This document shows positions 55,926-64,000 of a stretch of DNA of 64,000 bases, in pieces. A program made the position numbers and the translations under genes. Position 1 is the stretch's first letter. The number at the start of each line of letters is the position of its first letter. Source of the DNA: Luidia sarsii (lineage: Eukaryota; Echinodermata; Asteroidea; Paxillosida; Luidiidae); assembly GCA_949987565.1 (NCBI GenBank), contig OX465113.1, positions 6,322,551 through 6,386,550 on the forward strand, read 5' to 3'. The notes under the pieces were generated by a model. The model saw only the letters and a list, made by a program, of their open reading frames with translations. It did not search any database and had not been told where the DNA came from.

Positions 55926-58070
55926 GGCTTTTGTTTAGTTTTGTTCCTGATACATGTCATGCTCACACTTACCACTTCCCCACACTTTTTATATTTTACC
56001 ACCTTACATAATTTATTCCTTTCTTCAATCTCCTCTTTCTGAAGGTAAAGATTTGTAATGGTAATTGTCTAGAATTTGTTTTGCTGTTCGTAATCCAGGA
56101 CACCTTAATTACAGTGTCTTTGATACAAATTTATAAGTATGTCTGCAGTTCTATTTTCATTCAAAAGGTCGAACATACCAAATTATGATATGTGTAAATG
56201 TCTGTTTTTTGATTAAATGGATACTGCTAAAGACATAGTGATGATGAAGTAACCATTTGCTCATTGCTCATGTATTAAAGTTATTTGCCCTCAAAATAAT
56301 GAAATGACCATCATTAGGTAAACAAAAATAGGTACGTTTGAATATTGATTGGTAAAAACTGAATTACTGGGTATCTATTATTACATGTATTTATAATGCA
56401 ATAAAACATTCAGTATGGCTGAGCTTTCATTTTTTTCGTTGGTATTTGTATTTGTCCTGTTTCCAGACCAGAGTTCTTTTGGTATAAATTCCAAGCACAA
56501 AGATTTAATTCTAGAGCAGATGGCAAGAGTGCTGGTACCCTAAACCAGAGGTCTCAGTTCAAATCCAGATCCATTTTTTTTTATTTGACTTGAGTACTGA
56601 TAGATAACCCATTACAATACATCTTATTGATGCCAGGCTGGAAGCAGTGCCCATATGAAAGGGACTCACTTTTCTTACTATTGGAAAATGTTGACACATA
56701 ATTCACATTTTATGACACATTTTATGTATCGAGTATTTATTGAATGAACTTAATGTAAGACTGAAAATTATTCAATACATTGTACCAATGAATTTTCGTT
56801 AAGCTAAGACCATTTTCTGTTTGGCATCGACCAAATTGCAGAATCTTTGTGATGGTAGTAACCGGCAGACTTGAATGTCTGGTAACGTAGGCGAGTCTTT
56901 TCCAGGACTTGGACTCTACTTAGGATGACAAATGACTCGGATTCAGACTTGAATCGTGATGGCTCAGACTCGAACTTACTGATTTGGACTTGGACCCTGG
57001 AAGCCACACTTTGTACAGAAAGAATACCGGTTGGTAACGCTTTCATAATTTTATCAAACAAGAAGAACCTTCCAGTTTTGTTGATAACTTTTCGATACAT
57101 GTATTTGAACCAATATCTTTTGCTGGATCGATGTATAGCTGCAAAGGCTTTGATCAGAATTCTTGGAACAAAGAAAATTGTTTATTCCCTTAATTATAAT
57201 GGGGGTGGAACAATAAAGAAACAAGTTTTTGTAGCTTACATCTGGATGGCAATGGTGAAGTGATTGCGTCTGACTGGCGCCCCACCCTGACAAAGATTGT
57301 TGATTATTTTTAGAAGGCCGTAGGGCTTGGTAGCTCGAATGGTAGAGTGCTGGTCATTTCACTCTTTTTCTTATTTTAGAAAGGCATTAGTATTAATCGC
57401 GGAATGTACTTGTTTTATTTGTTCAATTCATATTAATTTACTGCATAGTTTTTACATGTGGAGTAACGGGCCACTGGCCACAGCTATTGCCGTCGCATAA
57501 ACAATATCCGGGACCCAGTTACCATGATCCCGGTCCTCCCATTGGCTGAGGGACACAGGAAGTTGTCAGCCACACTGGACCCTGCTGTCCATCATTCTTC
57601 TAGCAGCAGAGGAGTAAACACCATATGTACCTTGTACATATTGAGTGTACCCTCTAACTTCATTGCCTTTATTTCAGAATTGAAATGAAAACAACAATTC
57701 ACATTCAAGTTTTTAAAAGTGATTAAGTGTCCTCACCTTCATTTTCATATAGACACATCCAGGTTTAGATATACTCCAACTTTGAGTCAGATTGAACATT
57801 TCTTGTGTGTGGCGTTATTGCGTCACGATGACGATTTTGCTATGGGTCGTCGATGTGAGTTTTTTTTTTCTACGCCCAAAGTACCGCTGACAATTTATGC
57901 GCACTAAGTCGATGGACATTTTATCAAAGAAAAAAAATCAGAAACAAGGCCTTTTCCGCTACCCAGTATAACATATACATGAAATAACTTTCGGCCCAAT
58001 CCTGGCCTTCAACGGCGTTATTGAACAGTCGGAAAATGCAATTATTATGCTAATTTTTTTTTTTTCATAT
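55926..58070. other. Intergenic, WDR83OS to PARS2 (first part)
   Basis: AT-rich. SINE head at 56515-56575 (GTCTCAGTTCAAATCC) and a tRNA-like fragment at 57325-57350; otherwise nothing recognised. Confidence 0.5.
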
Positions 58071-58092
58071 ATATATATATATATATATATAT
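58071..58092. repeat. (AT)n microsatellite
   Basis: Uninterrupted AT dinucleotides; a second run is at 59328-59354. Confidence 0.9.
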
Positions 58093-58657
58093 TTATTTAC
58101 GATATTTGTAAAATGGGCACATGCACAACGGTTTGAAATTCGGCATACAATATTTCTCTTTTTATCGAAAACGGAAGATCCCAGTGCACTACAAATTATT
58201 TCTGATACTTTTACCATGCTTTTACTAGCTTCCTGATAAGTATTTTTTTTTTTTTTTGGGGGGGGGGTACGTCCGAAAATTTGCCACATTGCAAATAATC
58301 AATAAATGCGTCCTTGTATATAAAGGTAATGTAGCCGAACCGTTTGGATTGAACCGGGCACCCGTTTACATCGGTCGGGTTTCGGGTACCCGGTTTGTTT
58401 GCCTGTTCCCAAGCGATGTACTGGCTTCGCATAATAGTCGAGTCGAAATTTCTTTCAAACATGTTCATGGCTTTGCGTATCATTAATCTGCCCTTGTTAC
58501 TGCATGCACGAGAGAAAGACGCGAAAGACGAGAGAAGCACTCTTCAAAGTGCTTCAACCATGCTTCAACCATGGAGGAAGCCTTCATGACAATGCTTCAA
58601 CCACGCTTCAACCATGGAGGAATAAGTACTTATTCCTCCACGCTTCAACCAATATCT

Positions 58658-58889
58658 GGGCCTTTTCGAAACCGCGGCTCAGGTTCCGGCTGGGGCTCCG
58701 GTTAATATTTTTGATAGCCCCTTTTCAAAATCACAGCATCGGCTCCGAAAACGGAAGACATTAATTTGGCCTTTTGGTTTTGAACTTATACCGCGTATGT
58801 TTCGTAAAAGAATCCAGAGCTTCAACTAATCTTCAGTTGGATAAAAGAGACGAAGCCGAAGACGGAGCTTATAAGCCAGAAAAGGGCCA
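58658..58889. mobile_element. Foldback MITE, GGGCCTTTTC ends
   Basis: GGGCCTTTTCGAAACCGCGG and inverse AAGCCAGAAAAGGGCC; same family as 46379-46624. Confidence 0.75.
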
Positions 58890-59197
58890 AGCTGGGTAAC
58901 TATGGGACTACTGCAGATGTCTGTTCAATCCGCCGTATAGCCATATTATTTCGCTGAATAATATGTAGCCTTTTTACAAGTCATTTTATACAAAACGAAG
59001 CTCCCTTTTTCGTTACCGAAGAATGTTTTCGAAGTTACTTTAGGTCGTTATTTTTCCCCATCGAGGGCGAGGCGTAGCTTAATCGTGTCGTCGCGTCGCG
59101 TCGCGTCGTAAAGACGTTTCTATCTGTATGCCGATCGCGAGTAGGTAGAATGTAGCAAACTTGCGACTGAAAAGAGTCTAGTCTACGTTATGCCCAC

Positions 59198-59323
59198 CAA
59201 AGATCCTATAACGCGCGAAGCGCGCAAGATAGCCTATTCTGCGCAAAAGGGAACGGAGTCCGCTGCCGTCTGCTTTTCGTGCTCCGGAAGTGAAGCGGGA
59301 AAGTCACAAACAGTGACAAAGAT

Positions 59324-59357
<34 letters not shown>

Positions 59358-59489
59358 TATCAGAATGATATGATAATATGATAACTTTTGATGTGATGTA
59401 AAAAAAAGTCGTCCGTATCCAGTGCGTACTTCATTCAGCTGATGCGTGCGATGGCTATCTTGCGCGCTTCGCGCGCTATAGGATCTTTG
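59198..59489. mobile_element. MITE with CAAAGATCCTATAACGCGCG ends
   Basis: Left end and right end (CGCGCGCTATAGGATCTTTG) are inverse over about 37 bp. 292 bp, ending about 500 bp before the PARS2 start. Confidence 0.85.
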
Positions 59490-59700
59490 ATGTACATGTA
59501 CATGTACACGTGTACTTGTAGCTGTAATATTATGTACATGTATGTATGTACAGTGTACATGTACATGTACATGTACACTGTACATGTACATGTACATTAC
59601 ACAGGTTGTACAGTGTACATGTACATGTACTTGTACATTGTACATGTACATTTACTGTACGTCATTTATGTAGATGTACATGTACATGTACATGTATGAT
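59490..59700. repeat. (TACATG)n palindromic microsatellite
   Basis: Long TGTACATGTACATG tract with small interruptions; produces meaningless V-H-V-H frames. Confidence 0.92.
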
Positions 59701-59986
59701 GCATGGAGTTAGAGGGGCATGATGTAGCGGGGTTTGTCTCAAGTCGATAAGGCGTTCTTCACTTCTTCAAATAAACAGGCAATCTTTACGCTTTAAATGG
59801 AGGAGTTTTTTTACTACCAGTTTGTGCATATGTTTGAAAAAGAAGTATCCCTTACAGTTACAAGTTACAGTGTTACTTGTCACTTTGTCCGTGTACGAAG
59901 TTAGGTTGCCTGTGTACTGCCTACTGAATACTGTGCTGGTGGCACGTGCGGTCTTAGCCCGTCCGTCGATCGTTAGTCCGTTCAGT

Positions 59987-60097
59987 ATGAAGTCAACATT
60001 AGCACATCGCCTTCGTCTTGTGTCAAAGATGTTTCAGCCATCATATGTCTTGCCAAAAGGCATGCGGATGGAAGGGATCACATGTAAAAGTCAACGA
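59987..60097 (+). CDS. PARS2: PARS2 exon 1
   Basis: MKSTLAHRLRLVSKMFQPS, a basic, weakly amphipathic N-terminus plausible as a mitochondrial presequence, ending ITCKSQR|GTAAGT (human LTCKSQR). Alternative in-frame ATG at 59822. Confidence 0.85.
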
Positions 60098-63000
60098 GTA
60101 AGTGAATTTATTAAGGAAACCAAGTAAAAGTAGTTCAAATCATTGTCAAACGAGTCACACTACACTCAGTCACTCCTACCTCCATGGTCACACTGGTGTT
60201 GCACAGTACTGCAGCCCTCGTACCATGCACTTTCCTCAATTGCAATGTATCCAGCAAGACCAAAACATCCTGAATTTAAATGAGTGAAACGCGCGTACCT
60301 AGAAAACTAGAAAACGCCAGAGGAGTCCCATACCAGGCATAAATATGGTTTTAACACAGTGACAGTGTCAAGTATTATCTATTTATATGGAACTCCCTTC
60401 AATTTGGACATTTTAATGCTTTATTACAGTGAGATATCAGAATGGTTTATATAAAGAGTATTGGGGCTACATTTTCTGTATCATAGTTCTTGGTTAGTCC
60501 GAGTAACTTGGACCCTTACAGTTGCCCTTGTTTACCAGCAGGATTCCTTGGACCCTTCCAAGTACTACCCCCAGAACTGTGGGGTTCTACGTCGTCCGCT
60601 GCTCTCCCGACCGGAACCCCACAGATAACTAGGCTTTTTTCCCATAGGCTTCTGTGTAACGTTCACAAGTGCTGTGGCATAGGGATCAGCAGGTTCAGCA
60701 TAACTCATAAAATACTGCTTCATTTGGCCCAAGATTTCTAGCAAATGTGGTTTACATACCACGCACCTGTGTGCAACTGTCCATTTGGCGAAAATGTGTC
60801 GATTTCCAAAAAAAAAAAGCGCTATACCGTACTACAGGGACCAGACTGCCAGTGACGGAGCTGCCGTTTGAATGTTGCAACCGAACCGGGAGGTTTTCGC
60901 CCATTTTTTTTGGAAATCGACTCATTTTCGCCAAATGGACAGTTGCACACAGGTGCGTGGTATGTAAACCACATTTGCTAGAAATCTTGGGCCAAATGAA
61001 GCAGTATTTTATGAGTTATGCTGAACCTGCTGATCCCTATGCCACAGCACTTGTGAACGTTACACAGAAGCCTATGGGAAAAAAGCCTAGTTATCTGTGG
61101 GGTTCCGGTCGGGAGAGCAGCGGACGACGTAGAACCCCACAGCTCTGGGGGTAACCAAGTACTATTGCCCGACCCCTCAAAATTAGAAAAAAAAGGCGAT
61201 TGTAAGGGTCCAAGTTACTCGGACTAGTTCTTGGTCTGTTTGACTGGCTAGTATGGCCTGACTCATTTAGGTGGTAGCCTATATTCCTTGCTCTATGGAT
61301 CTCATGTGTCCCATGAACATTTAATTGTGCACATAAAGTGCTGCTGCACACATTTACAACATATTATATCCTAGTGAGCCATTAGTAAGTATTCTTCTTC
61401 TTTTTTTTGATTTCTTTTGTTGTTTTGATTGAAATTAGCTCATGCTGGCGAATGGTTTAATTCGGCCGACAGGCCCTGGTACCTTTCATCTTCTCCCCCT
61501 GGCTCAACGGGCACTGGACAAGCTTATCCGGCTGATTGACTCAGAGATGGCACAGGTCGGAGGTCAGAAGATAACCATGCCTTGCCTGACATCAGCAGCC
61601 CCATGGAAAGAGTCCGGTGAGCACGTACATTTGTACAAGGAAACACAGATTTTCTTATAAGTTATACTTGGTTCCTGTGCTTAGACTTGGCTGGTGAGAA
61701 AGTATGCTGCATGGATGTCTGTATAATGTGTACATCATAGTTTGCACTGAATGCTCAGTGTTGTGCCCCTTTGCCAGCTTAAAAAAAGGTTTACTTTGAG
61801 TGACGAACTAGGAATGATGCACTAGGAATTGAACAGGCTTTTGCAATGGATTTCTTCACTTGGCGAGAGCTATAGCCTCGTGCAACCAAGAAAATCTAAG
61901 TAATTTCAAGATATGCGCCTCAATCTTAGGGCCTGACTATATGCTATAGGCGATAGGCCTACTGGTCTTACAGTGTCTGGGTTGGCAGCTGGAGGAATCA
62001 AGACATTGATGAGTGTCGATAGGCTTCGAATACAAGTCAGTAGTTTGTGAGCTGTTATTTTTTCCCAATGGTGACATCTAGAAAGTGGGCTTGGTGGAGT
62101 GAGTGTTCCCATGTGAACTTCATGATGCTATATATGTGACTGGCTCTGCAAAAAGGTGTATCATGTCACATTTTTTGAAATTTGAGATACAAATGTAATT
62201 GAATTGCTTACATCCTAAGCTTTCATTTGATATGCAATTCATCCCAGTGACATTTTGCATTCTGGAGTTATTTGCCAATTTGCGTATTCAAAGATTTCAT
62301 TTCGTCCCACATGCTTTGGGAGATAATTGCCGTTTAAGCGCAGCAAAACAAGAACAAAGGCCACTCCAAATTATCTTTTTTTTGCCATCTTTACTCATCA
62401 GTTTACATGTTTTAGACATAAAACCTGAAAATAGAGTTGTTATGGAAGCTAATAAAGCAAAAAACTAAATTGCATTTTTCAAAAAAATTTCACCCTCAGC
62501 ACATGGAATAGGCCATTACGCGTTTTCGCATTGCGCGACTTAATTCACCTTTTCGCAGAGCAGGTCACATATAGCAAGAGTTGATGTGGTCAAAGAAGGC
62601 ATTCAGGCTGCTACTGTCCCTAGTGAAATGAAGAAGATGTCATCTATGTACCTCCACCAAATCCAGGGCTGGCAAGATGCTTCACAAAGCTGAATTTCTT
62701 CAAGGTCACCCATTAAGCATGTTAAGAGGCAAGCAAAGAAAGGAGTGCCATGTATTTGGAGATAGTGTTTGCCTAAAAAGGAAAACGTACTGTTGGTCTC
62801 ATGAGGGTGGTTACGGCAGAGATAGGGGGGATGACTGTTTACATTTAGCTAGGGCCGAGAAGCAAGCCTCATGCCTTCTTCCTGGGGGATGCTGGTGTAT
62901 AGAGGAAATGTCAATGGTGCCAATAGTAGCCATAGAAGTGTCATGGACGTATGAAGGAATTAGGGGGACTAGGAGCTTAAGAAAGGAGTCAATGAATAGA

Positions 63001-63491
63001 GATACATGTACGTGTTCTATGGGTGAGCCATTATTAGAGATGATGGGTCTGCATGGTTTGCTAGCTGTATGAATTTTTGGGACAAGGTAGAATCTAGCAG
63101 TTCTTCCCTTTGATCCCTCCCTACCAGCTATCCTCTTTGTCCTTTGTTTGACATCAGTGACCTTATTGCTCTCCCCTTCCTATTTGGTTTTGTCCCCGTC
63201 ACTCCGCCTTTGAGAAAGGTCCTGCTAGGATTGAAATGTTAGGCCCTCCAAATGTTTGATATTTGCGTTTTTACCATTTGAATCTCTTTTTTCTTCTCGA
63301 TTTAGGATATTAAAATATGTAGTTGGTTCAAGCGCTGAGTACAGAGTGCTGATTTCATGTTGAGATTCTCATTAACAAAAATCATAATCTGTAAAATTTG
63401 TTGTTTCTTTTTATTAGGTAGATGGAATCTGATGGAGGCGGAACTTTTAAAACTAAATGACAGACATGGAGCAGAAATGTGTCTGGCACCT
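59987..63491 (+). CDS. PARS2: PARS2 (mitochondrial prolyl-tRNA synthetase), 5' part, exons 1-3
   Basis: Exons 59987-60097, 61439-61616 and 63418-63491 join in phase to 121 codons, and the gene continues past the window. Seen: ITCKSQRLMLANGLIRPTGP, TFHLLPLAQRALDKLIRLID, GGQKITMP (class II motif 1 region) and RWNLMEAELLKLNDRHG. All align in order with human PARS2. Known: it charges mitochondrial tRNA-Pro in the matrix; class II synthetase with motifs 1-3, of which motifs 2 and 3 lie in exons not present here. The next exon should begin with a THEE-type motif. The start is uncertain: the same frame is open back to an ATG at 59822, and a longer targeting peptide is possible. Intron 1 holds a foldback, intron 2 an antisense Penelope fragment. 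Confidence 0.95.
60569..61153. mobile_element. Near-perfect foldback in PARS2 intron 1
   Basis: Arms 60569-60808 and 60914-61153 (about 240 bp) are almost exact inverse copies; ends ACCCCCAGAACTGTGGGGTT. The loop contains GGGACCAGACTGCCAGTGAC. Related to 50098. Confidence 0.9.
61439..61616 (+). CDS. PARS2: PARS2 exon 2
   Basis: LMLANGLIRPTGPGTFHLLP through GGQKITMPCLT and APWKESG. Acceptor attag, donor CCG|GTGAGC, phase 1 out. Confidence 0.95.
61906..63105 (-). pseudogene. Penelope reverse transcriptase fragments, antisense in PARS2 intron 2
   Basis: Reverse strand, broken by stops and shifts: IGTIDISSI (motif A region) near 62920, WWRYIDDIFFIS (catalytic YIDD) near 62650, and IDTHQCLDSSSCQPRH/AYSQALRLRR near 61930-62010. 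Order and motifs match Penelope RT. An unrelated insertion seems to separate the last two. Confidence 0.85.
63105..63265 (+). mobile_element. Penelope 3' tail, plus orientation
   Basis: Pyrimidine-rich blocks, then CGCCTTTGAGAAAGGTCCTG and CTAGGATTGAAATGTTAGGC. Inverted relative to the RT fragment beside it, as in other tail-to-head pairs in this window. Confidence 0.8.
63418..63491 (+). CDS. PARS2: PARS2 exon 3
   Basis: (G)RWNLMEAELLKLNDRHGAE then MCLAP|GTAGGT. Human RWDLMGKELLRLRDRHGKEY is the counterpart. Phase 0 out. Confidence 0.94.
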
Positions 63492-64000
63492 GTAGGTTTG
63501 ACGAGAGTTATTTTTTCTTGTCTGATAATGTTAGTTAAATGTTTTAGTTAAATTTAGTATGACTTGTATGACTCGTAACTTGGACTTGGACTTGAGTCCA
63601 ACTTGTTTCTTTTTTTCCATGACTCAGGCTTTATCCCTCTGACTCGAACTTTGACTTGACTAAAGCCTGTTTCACACTACAACTAAAAAACGAGGGTCCT
63701 GTGTGACGAAAACAAGTTAAAGAATCACAAATCTGAGTGGTGTGAAAGCAATCCATGTCAAGCAAAAACGAGGGTCCCGTGTTATGAAACTCCGCGTCAA
63801 CCACGATCCAGACCTGAAAAAAATCTCATCGATGTTAAAAAATCACACAAATGCGTAGTGAGAAACGATGTGTGCAGAAATAACGAGTGACTCCTATTTT
63901 AAGCGTGGCACTCAGCATGCACAGACAGTGTCAAGTATTCTGCGTGCTGCCGATGTATGTTGTTATGAATAAGATGACGGCCAGAGCATACTGGTCCAAA
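63492..64000. other. PARS2 intron 3, partial
   Basis: Contains an inverted pair of AAAACGAGGGTCC-type direct repeats (63687, 63766); no exon found before the edge. Confidence 0.5.

Noticed and set aside
59304..59699. V-H-V-H/M-Y-M-Y frames
   Set aside because: Translations of (TACATG)n and (AT)n microsatellites.

Overview
This is a metazoan nuclear genomic window: AT-rich, intron-dense, canonical GT-AG splicing, and heavily loaded with transposon debris. It carries three recognisable protein-coding genes. The abundant tacatgta runs, Penelope elements, tRNA-derived SINEs and foldback elements suggest a marine invertebrate, perhaps a deuterostome such as an echinoderm, hemichordate or cephalochordate. 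That placement is inference; the sequence does not name the species.

Positions 411-43534, minus strand: a complete SPEF2 gene (sperm flagellar protein 2, the CPC1-like protein of the axonemal central pair). I assembled it from 42 exons whose phases all close, giving 5931 nt of coding sequence (1976 residues plus stop). It has an N-terminal CH domain, long charged coiled coils, a split adenylate-kinase-like region (P-loop in exon 13, DGFP motif in exon 19), two basic SPKR/SGKKSP repeat tracts and a conserved C-terminal region. Its introns hold a 2.6-kb minisatellite, a family of TTAA-flanked MITEs, Penelope 3' tails, SINEs and, in the 5.25-kb first intron, two giant inverted repeats.

Positions 43535-49398: the divergent interval between SPEF2 and the next gene. 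It contains microsatellites, a broken FLYWCH/MULE transposase, small foldback elements, a 14-copy 67-bp minisatellite and a MITE just upstream of the next start codon.

Positions 49399-55321, plus strand: a complete four-exon gene for Asterix (WDR83OS, PAT complex), 106 residues. A TTAA MITE starts 28 bp after its stop codon and carries an AATAAA.

Positions 59987 to beyond 63491, plus strand: the first three exons of mitochondrial prolyl-tRNA synthetase (PARS2). Its introns contain a near-palindromic foldback element and an antisense, broken Penelope reverse transcriptase. The gene runs off the right edge.

The three genes have unrelated jobs (cilium motility, ER membrane-protein biogenesis, mitochondrial translation) and show no sign of shared function. 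I found no prokaryotic system, CRISPR array, rRNA or intact tRNA gene. The most unusual material is structural: nested inverted repeats around SPEF2 exon 1, a duplicated SPEF2 exon-4 fragment fused to a Penelope tail, and a hammerhead-ribozyme-like motif in the Penelope tails.
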